A program made the translations under genes and the position numbers. The notes beneath the pieces are model-generated. The model had not been told where the DNA came from and searched no databases. It saw nothing but the letters and a program-made list of their open reading frames with translations. Shown piece after piece: positions 1 through 7,601 of a stretch of 64,000 nucleotides of DNA. The DNA comes from Deinococcales bacterium (GTDB lineage Bacteria; Deinococcota; Deinococci; Deinococcales; JAAFIG01): the NCBI GenBank assembly GCA_013298595.1, contig JAAFIG010000010.1, positions 62,001 to 126,000 on the forward strand, read 5' to 3'. Position 1 is the first letter of the stretch, and each line of letters begins with the position of its first letter.

Positions 1-102
1 GATGCTGGCAGAGTGCACCTGAAATTACAAATTAAAAGTGATCCAAATTATGTTAAAGATTGGGCTGTACTCGATATTTGCCAAATTGATTTGTGCAAAT
101 AA
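1..102 (+). CDS. C-terminal end of an unidentified protein
   Basis: Frame 1 is open from the window edge to a TAA at 100-102 and encodes 33 residues ending DICQIDLCK. The codons look like those of neighbouring genes and the stop is followed at once by the pilT promoter region. The fragment is too short to assign a family. It reads like the last beta-strands of a secreted or carbohydrate-binding protein, but that is only an impression. Confidence 0.5.
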   Translation, partial: DAGRVHLKLQIKSDPNYVKDWAVLDICQIDLCK

Positions 103-127
103 ACCACACAACCACCCATTTTTGGCG

Positions 128-133
128 TAAACT
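128..133 (+). promoter_or_regulatory. -10 box of a leaderless pilT transcript
   Basis: TAAACT lies exactly 6 nt before the pilT ATG and no Shine-Dalgarno sequence is present. The same TAnnnT-to-start arrangement recurs at about twenty genes of this window, so transcription probably begins at or next to the start codon. Confidence 0.65.
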
Positions 134-139
134 AATGCC

Positions 140-1327
140 ATGACTCAGCCAGCTCAGGAACTGAATATTGTTGATATTCTCAAGTACGCTGTTGAACGCG
201 ATGCCTCGGACATCATCATGACAGCGGGTTTACCACCTCAGTACAAAATTCATGGTGAATGGGGCAATGGCGAACATACCAACCCTTTAACTGGTCTCGA
301 GACGCGTAAATTGATGTACTCAACTATGAATGAAAAGCAGCAACGGGTTTTTGAAGAAAAACGCGATTTCGATTTTTCGTTCTCTTCCCAAGGTATTGGT
401 GGGCGTTTCCGTGTCAATATCTTTATGCAGCGCGGTACGGTGGGTGGTGTGATGCGGTTAATTCCGACCAAAACCCGTCCGCTTGAAGAAATTGGTTTAC
501 CCAAAGATATCCTGATTCAAGTCTCGAGTTTGCCACGTGGTTTGGTATTAGTAACTGGTCCAACAGGTTCAGGTAAAAGTACCACTTTGGCTGCCATGAT
601 CGACTGGATTAATACCAATAAGAAAAAACATATTGTGACCATCGAAGACCCTGTTGAATTTACTCATTCACATAAAAGCTGCATTATCAATCAGCGCGAA
701 ATCGGACCAGATACCCAAGATTTCGAGATGGCGTTACGAGCTGTACTGCGTCAAGCGCCTGATGTGATTCTGGTCGGAGAAATGCGCGACTTTGAAACCA
801 TTCGCAGCGCTGTCACCGCCGCTGAAACTGGGCACTTGGTGATGGGGACATTGCACACCAACAGCGCCCCAGAAGCCATTGACCGTATTGTGGACGTTTT
901 CCCAGAAGAACAACAAGAACAAATTCGCGTACAACTTGCCAATAACCTGAGCGCAATTATTACGCAGCAAATGTTACCAAAAATCAGTGGTGATGGACGC
1001 GTAGTTGCTTATGAAATTATGATTGCCACGCCTGCTGTGCGCGCCTTAATCCGCGAAGGTAAATCGTATCAATTGGTCAGTGTGATCCAAACCAACGCTT
1101 CACTTGGCATGATTACCATGGATGCTTGCCTTGCCGACATGTACAAAAAGAAAATCATTACTTTTGAACTCGGCGAAGCTCGTTCGGTAGATCCTAAAGA
1201 ATTTACACGCTTAGCCCGCCTTGGCGAAGGTCTTCCAGGGCAACCAGGGCAAGCTCAACGCCCACAACCAGGGCAACCAGCCCAACCACAAACACCACAA
1301 CCCGCCACAGGTTTTGGCAGACGCTAA
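140..1327 (+). CDS. pilT: Twitching motility retraction ATPase PilT
   Basis: PilT is the hexameric cytoplasmic ATPase that depolymerises type IV pili and so powers twitching and DNA uptake. The 395 residues show an N-terminal PAS-like PilT domain (about 1-100), a Walker A loop GPTGSGKST near residue 140, the Asp box, a Walker B ILVGEMRD near 210 and the His box GTLHTNSA near 236. The tail after about residue 365 is a Gln/Pro-rich low-complexity stretch that goes beyond the usual PilT length. The start follows a TAAACT box by 6 nt; an ATG at 135 is out of frame. No other pilus gene is adjacent, so the gene stands alone. Confidence 0.93.
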   Translation: MTQPAQELNIVDILKYAVERDASDIIMTAGLPPQYKIHGEWGNGEHTNPLTGLETRKLMYSTMNEKQQRVFEEKRDFDFSFSSQGIGGRFRVNIFMQRGTVGGVMRLIPTKTRPLEEIGLPKDILIQVSSLPRGLVLVTGPTGSGKSTTLAAMIDWINTNKKKHIVTIEDPVEFTHSHKSCIINQREIGPDTQDFEMALRAVLRQAPDVILVGEMRDFETIRSAVTAAETGHLVMGTLHTNSAPEAIDRIVDVFPEEQQEQIRVQLANNLSAIITQQMLPKISGDGRVVAYEIMIATPAVRALIREGKSYQLVSVIQTNASLGMITMDACLADMYKKKIITFELGEARSVDPKEFTRLARLGEGLPGQPGQAQRPQPGQPAQPQTPQPATGFGRR

Positions 1328-1395
1328 ACTATAAAATGCAACGGCAGGGCTATACTGCTCTGCCGTTTCTCATTGAAAAACGATAAGTTAACATC

Positions 1396-2580
1396 ATGAT
1401 TCACGCGCCCGAAGCCCCTGTATTCAAGGCGCTGCTCCTGATCTCGAGTTTATTACTGATTGGCATTGGCATCATTGCCAGACACCTCGAGCCACGAATA
1501 GCAACTCGTTGGCATTGGGGTATTCGGATTGGCGCGGTCATTCTGATTACCTCGAGTTTAGTTGATCTTGGTTTTACAGCTTGGCGTGCCCTACTCGAGA
1601 TCAACCCGTACTTGTATGGTGCGTATTTAACCAACAGCCGTCATGGACAATGGGTGATGGTTCGGGTGGTGTCGGCTGTTGTGCTGTGGTGGTTATCGGT
1701 CAAACCTCGAGCTGAACTCAACCGCTTACCGAATGCTAATAAAATAGATATTGGTTTACATAGTCTTGCCAGCATTGCCTTGGGATTGAGTATTTCTATG
1801 ACCACACATAGTGGTGCCAGCAACCAAGTTTTACCAATTTTTGGCGATCTGATGCACTTATTTGCCATGTACTTATGGATCAGTGGTGTAGCACTCTTGG
1901 CAATTCATCGTTTTAGTCCAAAAGATGGCATTGAAAAAGCCAAACTGATCTCGAGTGTCGCTGCTTGGAGTGTTGCAGCATTGACACTGACTGGGGTTTA
2001 CCAAAGTCTGATTAAACTCTGGTCGCCAGCTTTACTGGTCGAAACACAGTACGGCGCAACCCTGAGTATTAAACTTTTTTTATATGCCCTGGTGCTTGGT
2101 TTTGCAGCCATGAACCGCTGGTACTGGATGCCACAACTCGAGAAACGCCAAAACCTCTTTGTACGCTTCCAAGCTGCTACTCGCATCGAACTAGCTTTAC
2201 TTTGCACTGTCTTACTGGCAACAGCTACCTTAGGTAGCACAGCCCCACCAGAACGTGATGTCCGTCTGATTCAACCCATCGAAGTCGAAGAAAAACAAAA
2301 TATTTGGTTACTCAAAGCCAAAGGCATTACCCCAGCCATTGGTGGGTTACGTTTAACATTTCAAATTATCCCACAACCAGGCTATAAACTCGAGCCAGAC
2401 GCACGCCTTGACCTGAATTTAATTATGCCAGCCGATGGTATGAGTCTGCGCCAAAACCCAACCCGTAAAGCTGATGGCACGTACTACTTTGAGACTCGAC
2501 TTGGCATGCCTGGACAATGGAAGCTATTGATTAAAATACCCGGAGCAAAATGGGAAATACCATTTGAAGTGACAGATTAA
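1396..2580 (+). CDS. CopD-domain membrane protein with C-terminal YtkA-like domain
   Basis: The first 285 residues hold about eight transmembrane helices. They include the CopD signature region DLMHLFAMYLWISG near residue 155, in which conserved His and Trp sit at a membrane boundary as in copper-resistance CopD/PcoD. Residues 290-394 form a soluble beta-rich domain resembling the YtkA-like fold (ending MPGQWKLLIKIPGAKWEI), likely on the outer face. CopC/CopD-type proteins handle copper across the membrane, but no copC is adjacent and the copper role is inferred. The gene starts 6 nt after a TAAGTT box (1384-1389) and is followed closely by mqnC on the same strand. Confidence 0.75.
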   Translation: MIHAPEAPVFKALLLISSLLLIGIGIIARHLEPRIATRWHWGIRIGAVILITSSLVDLGFTAWRALLEINPYLYGAYLTNSRHGQWVMVRVVSAVVLWWLSVKPRAELNRLPNANKIDIGLHSLASIALGLSISMTTHSGASNQVLPIFGDLMHLFAMYLWISGVALLAIHRFSPKDGIEKAKLISSVAAWSVAALTLTGVYQSLIKLWSPALLVETQYGATLSIKLFLYALVLGFAAMNRWYWMPQLEKRQNLFVRFQAATRIELALLCTVLLATATLGSTAPPERDVRLIQPIEVEEKQNIWLLKAKGITPAIGGLRLTFQIIPQPGYKLEPDARLDLNLIMPADGMSLRQNPTRKADGTYYFETRLGMPGQWKLLIKIPGAKWEIPFEVTD

Positions 2581-2621
2581 AACGGTACATCTGATTCCCT
2601 CAAAGCGCCTAAACTACAAGC

Positions 2622-3707
2622 ATGATTCGCCCATCAGATGCACTCGAGAAAGCGGCTACTGGCATTCGTTTAGAAGCTTTAGAACTCCTTGCCTTATACG
2701 ATGCACCTTTGCCAGAATTAGCCAGTGTCGCTCATACTTTACGGCTCGAGCGAACAGCGGCTGAACGTGTGACGTATTTAATTGATCGCAATATCAATTA
2801 CACCAATATTTGTAATGTGGGTTGTAACTTCTGTGCGTTTTATCGCACACCACGACAAAATGATGCCTACACCCTTCGTTATGAACAAATTTCCGAGAAA
2901 GTTGCGGAACTCGAGGCAATTGGTGGTACACGGATTTTATTACAAGGCGGAGTCAATCCTGCTTTACCTTTTGAATGGTATCTCGAGATGTTGCAATACT
3001 TAAAAAAGCATCACCCAAGGATTAAACTTGATGCTTTTAGTCCCGAAGAAATTCTTGGTTTAGAAAAAATCACGGGTTTAAGTGCCTTAGAAATTATTAG
3101 CACCATGAAAAACGCTGGCTTGGATGGCTTACCTGGCGCTGGTGGTGAAATTCTCGAGGATGAAGTACGTTTAGAAGCAGCTCCTGCCCGCATTCCTAGT
3201 GCTGATTGGTTCAGAATTCTTGATGTTGCCCAAAGCCTTGGCTTGTACACCATTTCGACGATGGTGATTGGTTTTGGTGAAACCATGCAGCACCGCGTCA
3301 ATCATTTACTAAAAATCCGTGACCAACAAGATAAAGCCTTAAAAGAATACAACAATGGTTTTAGTGGTTTTGCGATGTGGACATTACAAACCGAACATAC
3401 GCGTTTACACGGTAAAGCCCCAGGAGCAACTGCTCATGAGTACCTGAAAAACTTAGCTGTCTCGAGAATTGCTTTAGATAACATTGTTAATATCCAAGTC
3501 AGTTGGCCAACCCTTGGTTTCAAAGTCGGACAGGTCGGATTATTTTACGGAGCCAATGACTTTGGCAGCACCATGATGGAAGAAAATGTTGTCTCAGCAG
3601 CAGGTGGTCATGACCGCGTGCGCGTGACCGAAAAAGAAATCATTCGTCATATCACCGATGCTGGCTTTACAGCTGCGCAACGCAACTCGAGATTCCAAGT
3701 GATTTAA
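2622..3707 (+). CDS. mqnC: Cyclic dehypoxanthinyl futalosine synthase (radical SAM)
   Basis: MqnC converts dehypoxanthine futalosine to its cyclic form in the futalosine route to menaquinone. The radical SAM cluster motif CNVGCNFC (CX3CX2C) is near residue 65. It is followed by the family blocks ILLQGG and LPGAGGEIL, which separate MqnC from the paralogous aminofutalosine synthase MqnE. The length of 361 residues is normal. The start lies 6 nt after a TAAACT box at 2610-2615. The stop overlaps the convergent downstream gene by 4 nt. The other mqn genes are not in this window. Menaquinone is the likely quinone partner of the succinate dehydrogenase at 36.4-39.8 kb. Confidence 0.92.
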   Translation: MIRPSDALEKAATGIRLEALELLALYDAPLPELASVAHTLRLERTAAERVTYLIDRNINYTNICNVGCNFCAFYRTPRQNDAYTLRYEQISEKVAELEAIGGTRILLQGGVNPALPFEWYLEMLQYLKKHHPRIKLDAFSPEEILGLEKITGLSALEIISTMKNAGLDGLPGAGGEILEDEVRLEAAPARIPSADWFRILDVAQSLGLYTISTMVIGFGETMQHRVNHLLKIRDQQDKALKEYNNGFSGFAMWTLQTEHTRLHGKAPGATAHEYLKNLAVSRIALDNIVNIQVSWPTLGFKVGQVGLFYGANDFGSTMMEENVVSAAGGHDRVRVTEKEIIRHITDAGFTAAQRNSRFQVI

Positions 3708-4069
3708 CCACTGGCTTTACGCTTTTTAAGCACATCTTGCAAAACCACAAAAGCACCAATCACTCGAGGAAAACCCAAGTAGGAAATAGCAAAGAGCAAC
3801 GTTTCTCGTAACTCGAGTTCAGTGGCTCCGTTGTTTAACGCACCACGAATATGGGTTTTGAGTTCTTCGGGATTACCAAGCGCACAAAGCATCACAATGG
3901 CAAGCAATTCTTGGGTTTTATGTGCCAGTACCCCTCGAGCGTAGACTGTGCCATACACAAAATCTTTGATGTATTGCTCGAGGTCTGGATCAAGGTCTTG
4001 TAAGCGTTTTTCGATGATATCTTTGTGTGCTCCCCAAATGGCTTCTCGAGGGTCTGGTTTGGTGTTCAT
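3704..4069 (-). CDS. Carboxymuconolactone decarboxylase-like protein
   Basis: The 121 residues match the all-helical CMD/AhpD-like fold: KTQELLAIVMLCAL in the middle, then HIRGALNNGATELELRETL and LLFAISYLGFPRV. The CxxC redox pair of AhpD is absent, so it belongs with PcaC-type or uncharacterised CMD proteins rather than peroxidase reductants. The reaction is unknown. Its ATG overlaps the stop of the upstream membrane-protein gene (ATGA), so the two are translationally coupled. It converges on mqnC with a 4-nt overlap. Confidence 0.8.
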   Translation of the reverse strand: MNTKPDPREAIWGAHKDIIEKRLQDLDPDLEQYIKDFVYGTVYARGVLAHKTQELLAIVMLCALGNPEELKTHIRGALNNGATELELRETLLFAISYLGFPRVIGAFVVLQDVLKKRKASG

Positions 4070-4677
4070 TTGGAAATGCCACCTCGGTAGAAGCCATGAA
4101 TGAACATTTCTTGGGTGATAACACCATGCACTGTATCGCCATCAGCAATGATGACAAATGGGTGTTTAGACAGTAAGCCACGTAATTCGGTGACAGCCAC
4201 GTTACCTTTGGCTTGTGGCACACTATCCCATTCGACATTGCGATCACGAATACCATCAAATAAACCAATCACTTTGCCTTGTTCGCGCAGCACAGCAATA
4301 TTCTGACCCATCTCGAGATTACTTGGAGAGAACTCCTCGAGTTTCTGGGCGAACATTTTAGCGGCTGGCGGGGTTTCTAAACCAGCTGATAACAACGTCG
4401 AAATTGGTAAGCGAAATAATTGCCGTGTCCATAACAAGCCATACGAGAAAACCAGCACAAAAGCCAGAATCTCGAGCACACCGCCTGGGTTTAAGTCCAC
4501 AAAACCACCACGTCCAGCTCCACCAAATAATAAGTGCATTAAAAACGAGGCAATAAAACCTGCAACACCCGATATGGCATATGCCACAATCGCTTGGACA
4601 CGCACAGCTTGCGGGGTACGAAGTGGTGGCGGCGAGGAACGCATTTGCGAAGGCGAACCAGAAACAGAGGTATTCAT
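4066..4677 (-). CDS. Two-helix membrane protein with a CBS-like cytoplasmic domain
   Basis: A Ser/Pro-rich N-terminus is followed by two transmembrane helices (about residues 26-50 and 67-90). A soluble domain follows from about 100 to 200, with the pattern IAVLREQGKVIGLFD, then TELRGLLSKHPFVIIADGDTVHGVIT. Alternating strands and a closing helix resemble a single CBS-pair half. The function is unknown. A sensor or regulator at the membrane is a guess. It is coupled by a 4-nt overlap to the CMD-like gene downstream. Confidence 0.6.
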   Translation of the reverse strand: MNTSVSGSPSQMRSSPPPLRTPQAVRVQAIVAYAISGVAGFIASFLMHLLFGGAGRGGFVDLNPGGVLEILAFVLVFSYGLLWTRQLFRLPISTLLSAGLETPPAAKMFAQKLEEFSPSNLEMGQNIAVLREQGKVIGLFDGIRDRNVEWDSVPQAKGNVAVTELRGLLSKHPFVIIADGDTVHGVITQEMFIHGFYRGGISK

Positions 4678-4769
4678 GCCTTATTGTGCACCATTTTTGT
4701 GCGTTCATGTGTGGCAAACGACCTAATTTAAATGGCGTACTGACACAAACTAAATAAACGCTCAATTTT

Positions 4770-5513
4770 CTAGGATTTGATAGCTATTTTTTCAAAAACA
4801 ATTTGTAAATCTTCGGGTTTGTCCACATCAAATCCAATTTCGGCAAACTCGGTAATCATAGCAATAGCGGGTACACCAAGGATTCTCGAGACTGTTTTTT
4901 CCAATTCGGTTTTGCTTAGTTGCCCTAGAACCAATTTGATTAATGCCAAAATACCGAACATACTGGCAAGGCGGAAAACATTTTTACGATTCTCGAGAAT
5001 AAATTCTAAACGTGGTAGAAAATCAGCCACTAAACGCGGCTCGAGTAAAAATAGGTTACCACCAGTAAATGTACCTTCACGCAATTTGGCATAGGTGCGC
5101 TTTCCACCTGGAAAATCACGTTCGGCTGCACTTCTAGCCACAACAGGGTAAACCAAACCAACTTTTGGATCTTGCTCGAGAATATGTTTCACAGCCTCTG
5201 CCGTTAGTAGTGGAATATCGGCAGTAACGACCAAAACTCGAGTTTGCTGCATTAAAGGTTGTAATCCAGCTTGTAAATTCTCGAGCATGGTGCCTTTAGC
5301 AGGCAGACAAATATCAATCAGCGGTGTTAGCTCAGGTGTGGTCGCACCCACATAAACAATGTGCTGCACACCTCCAGCCCGTAAAGCTTTAAGCACATAC
5401 GCTGCCATTGGGATGCCAGCTATTGGAATTAAGCCTTTGACACTAACAGCAGCAGCCACAGCCAAAGGATCGTTAGGGTTACCGCCACCTAAAATAACAG
5501 CACTGAGACTCAT
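4770..5513 (-). CDS. MobA-like nucleotidyltransferase family protein
   Basis: The 247 residues begin AVILGGGN, a glycine loop typical of NTP_transferase/MobA folds. They continue with KGLIPIAGIPMAAYVLKAL, the metal-binding TADIPLLT near residue 98 and GGNLFLL near 153. The canonical GxGxRM loop is altered (GGGNPNDPLA), so the nucleotide donor cannot be predicted. Deinococcota carry MobA-like proteins of this type with no assigned substrate. It stands alone between the membrane-protein pair and the aminopeptidase, all on the minus strand. Confidence 0.7.
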   Translation of the reverse strand: MSLSAVILGGGNPNDPLAVAAAVSVKGLIPIAGIPMAAYVLKALRAGGVQHIVYVGATTPELTPLIDICLPAKGTMLENLQAGLQPLMQQTRVLVVTADIPLLTAEAVKHILEQDPKVGLVYPVVARSAAERDFPGGKRTYAKLREGTFTGGNLFLLEPRLVADFLPRLEFILENRKNVFRLASMFGILALIKLVLGQLSKTELEKTVSRILGVPAIAMITEFAEIGFDVDKPEDLQIVFEKIAIKS

Positions 5514-5538
5514 GCTGCCCCGCTTCGGATTTTATAAA

Positions 5539-6588
5539 TCACACACTCCTCGAGAAATCCGTATCGGCTGATAAATCCAGAATAAAGTGCACCAATAAAT
5601 CAATACAAGCTTCGATATCCGAAATTTGCACCATTTCGTTGGGTGAGTGCATATACCGAATAGGCACGGATACCGCAGCACTTGGCACACCCTTACCAAC
5701 AACCGCTGTCACATCGGCATCAGTACCTGTTTGCGTTGGATACACCGAAACTGTTGTAGCAATGTTATGACGTTGCCCTGCCTCAAGCAACATACTATTT
5801 AAACGCGGATTCATAATCGCACCAACACTGATATTAACTCCGCTGCCAAAAGGCACTTCGCCAACATCGGTGGCATCAATACCAGGTTGACTGGTTTCAT
5901 ACGTCATATCCACAGCAATGGCAATGGTTGGCTCGAGTTGATTAGCCGCAATCCGAGCACCATAAGCACCAATTTCTTCTTGTGAAGTGGCAACAGCAAT
6001 CACTTCATGTAAACAAGGCAAGGTACTGAGTCGGCGTAAAACCTCGAGCACAATAAAACCACCAACCCGATTATCCAATGCTTTAGAAACCAATTTATCA
6101 TCGAGTTGCAATACAGGTTGCTCGAGCACAGCCACATCACCTAAGCGAATATTGCGTTTCACTTCGGCAGTTGGTAAACCCGTATCTAACCAGAGCTCAT
6201 TGATTTTTGTGGCTTTGCTACGCTCATCGCCTTCCATCAGATGAATTGGTTTACGACCAACCACACTCAGGATATCGCCATTCTGACCAAGAATTCGTAC
6301 CCGCTGACCAGGCAAAATTTGCGTATCCCAACCACCAAGTTCTTTGACTCGCAACAAACCATGATCATCAATACTCGAGATCATCAAACCAATTTCATCT
6401 AAATGCCCACACAACATGATCTTATACCCTCGATCCTGCCCAATCGTGGCATAGATATTGCCATGAGAGTCGTGTTTGACACTCGAGAAATCACTAGCAG
6501 CCGTCGCCCAAATACGCGCCACTCGGGATTCAAAACCACTCGGACCAGGAGTCTCGAGTAAACGCTTTAAGAGGTCGAGATTTTGCAT
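5539..6588 (-). CDS. M42 family glutamyl aminopeptidase/endoglucanase-like metallopeptidase
   Basis: M42 enzymes are dinuclear, usually dodecameric cytosolic aminopeptidases. The metal and catalytic motifs are present in order: GHLDEIG near residue 65, DNRVGG near 175, the catalytic EEIGAYG near 205, DMTYETSQPG near 230 and the last His in YMHSPNEM near 315. The longer reading from 6615 adds nine residues. I chose ATG 6588 because a TAAACT box (6596-6601, minus strand) lies 7 nt upstream, as in other leaderless genes here. The gene is divergent from the RNase/barstar pair and the two promoters share a short gap. Confidence 0.88.
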   Translation of the reverse strand: MQNLDLLKRLLETPGPSGFESRVARIWATAASDFSSVKHDSHGNIYATIGQDRGYKIMLCGHLDEIGLMISSIDDHGLLRVKELGGWDTQILPGQRVRILGQNGDILSVVGRKPIHLMEGDERSKATKINELWLDTGLPTAEVKRNIRLGDVAVLEQPVLQLDDKLVSKALDNRVGGFIVLEVLRRLSTLPCLHEVIAVATSQEEIGAYGARIAANQLEPTIAIAVDMTYETSQPGIDATDVGEVPFGSGVNISVGAIMNPRLNSMLLEAGQRHNIATTVSVYPTQTGTDADVTAVVGKGVPSAAVSVPIRYMHSPNEMVQISDIEACIDLLVHFILDLSADTDFSRSV

Positions 6589-6625
6589 GAATCGTAGTTT
6601 ACACCGTACAGCCATATGGTGTGAG

Positions 6626-7081
6626 ATGTGTCACAATAATACCGTGAAAAAGAATCGGAATATCGTTTCCATACTTGTACCTGCACTGATTGCACTGATC
6701 AGTTTTTTTGTGCAGCAGTACAACACCCGTAACACCCCAATAACCAATAACAACCCCAGCACCTCGAGCAATCCTTTTGTGGTACGCAACCAACAAATTC
6801 AGGATCAAACAGGCAAGATTGTTTTCACAGGCGATATCAACCTCGAGCCTGTGCTGGCACGCATTGCTCGAGGCGAACGCGATTCGCACCCAAATGATGG
6901 CAGTGTGCACAGCAACCGCGAAGGCAAATTACCCCGCCAATCAGATCGAAATTATTATCACGAGTACGTGGTTCGCACCCCTAATTTACGCAATGTCGGA
7001 CCCCAACGCCTAATTCTGGGAAAGCAAAACGAGGTTTTCTACACCCCCGATCATTACAAAACATTTCTCAAACTGAGGTAA
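6626..7081 (+). CDS. Membrane-anchored or exported guanyl-type ribonuclease (barnase/RNase Sa family)
   Basis: The C-terminal 75 residues match the microbial ribonuclease fold. They carry the general base Glu in YYHEYVV, the Arg of GPQRLILG and the catalytic His of YTPDHYKTF, in the order and spacing of RNase Sa. Residues 14-32 form one hydrophobic helix after VKKNRN, so the enzyme is exported or membrane-anchored. A low-complexity Asn/Thr/Ser linker follows. ATG 6626 is preceded by TATGGT (6615-6620) with a 5-nt gap; GTG 6644 is an alternative. The inhibitor gene follows after 3 nt, the arrangement needed to protect the cytoplasm from the enzyme before export. Confidence 0.82.
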   Translation: MCHNNTVKKNRNIVSILVPALIALISFFVQQYNTRNTPITNNNPSTSSNPFVVRNQQIQDQTGKIVFTGDINLEPVLARIARGERDSHPNDGSVHSNREGKLPRQSDRNYYHEYVVRTPNLRNVGPQRLILGKQNEVFYTPDHYKTFLKLR

Positions 7082-7084
7082 ACC

Positions 7085-7474
7085 ATGACCCTATTACAAC
7101 AATTACAAAATCAAAACGGTGGCATCATCAAAACCAACTCAGTCAACATCACTCAACTCGAGGCAGCTGGATACAGCTTACACCTGATAGATCGTGCACC
7201 CGTTTTTAACAAAGAAACGCTATTGCACGCCATCTACCAAGCAGGAGCATTCCCTGCCTACTTTGGTTTTAATTGGGATGCTCTCGAGGATTGTTTGACC
7301 GACTGCTCATGGATGACCAAAAGCCTAGGCATTGTGTTTATTTTGAGCAACATTGCATTACTCGAAACTCGAGAAGCCAACACACTAGCCACCTTCCTCG
7401 AAATTATTGAAGTGGTCAGCAAAAAACGTCACGCACAAAAACTCGAGCCACTGTACTTCATTATTGCTGAATAG
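7085..7474 (+). CDS. Barstar-type ribonuclease inhibitor
   Basis: The 129-residue protein carries the barstar core: a loop after LHLIDRAPVFNKETLLHAI, the motif FGFNWDALEDCLTD with the acidic helix that fills the RNase active site, and a C-terminal strand LEPLYFIIAE. Barstar binds barnase-like RNases one-to-one in the cytoplasm. Its start is 3 nt after the RNase stop, so it is the cognate inhibitor. The N-terminal 25 residues (LQQLQNQNGGI) extend beyond classical barstar (about 90 residues). Confidence 0.88.
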   Translation: MTLLQQLQNQNGGIIKTNSVNITQLEAAGYSLHLIDRAPVFNKETLLHAIYQAGAFPAYFGFNWDALEDCLTDCSWMTKSLGIVFILSNIALLETREANTLATFLEIIEVVSKKRHAQKLEPLYFIIAE

Positions 7475-7601
7475 AATGCACATCAATGCTTTGCTCGAGC
7501 ACCCATTTGCGCCGCTGACCAATGTTTAAGTCCATAAACCATCATACATGAGGTGAAAGCTCGAGTGGTAAGCACCAAATTATCCAGTATTTTCAAGTAA
7601 A

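Noticed and set aside
1260-1320. CRISPR-like spacing in the pilT tail
   Set aside because: The repeated CAACCAGGGCAACC units are short codon repeats of a Pro/Gln-rich tail; no array exists anywhere in the window.
4358-4765. Minus-strand reading frame over the CBS-like gene
   Set aside because: It overlaps a better-supported gene in another frame and its protein is Cys-rich without any family pattern.
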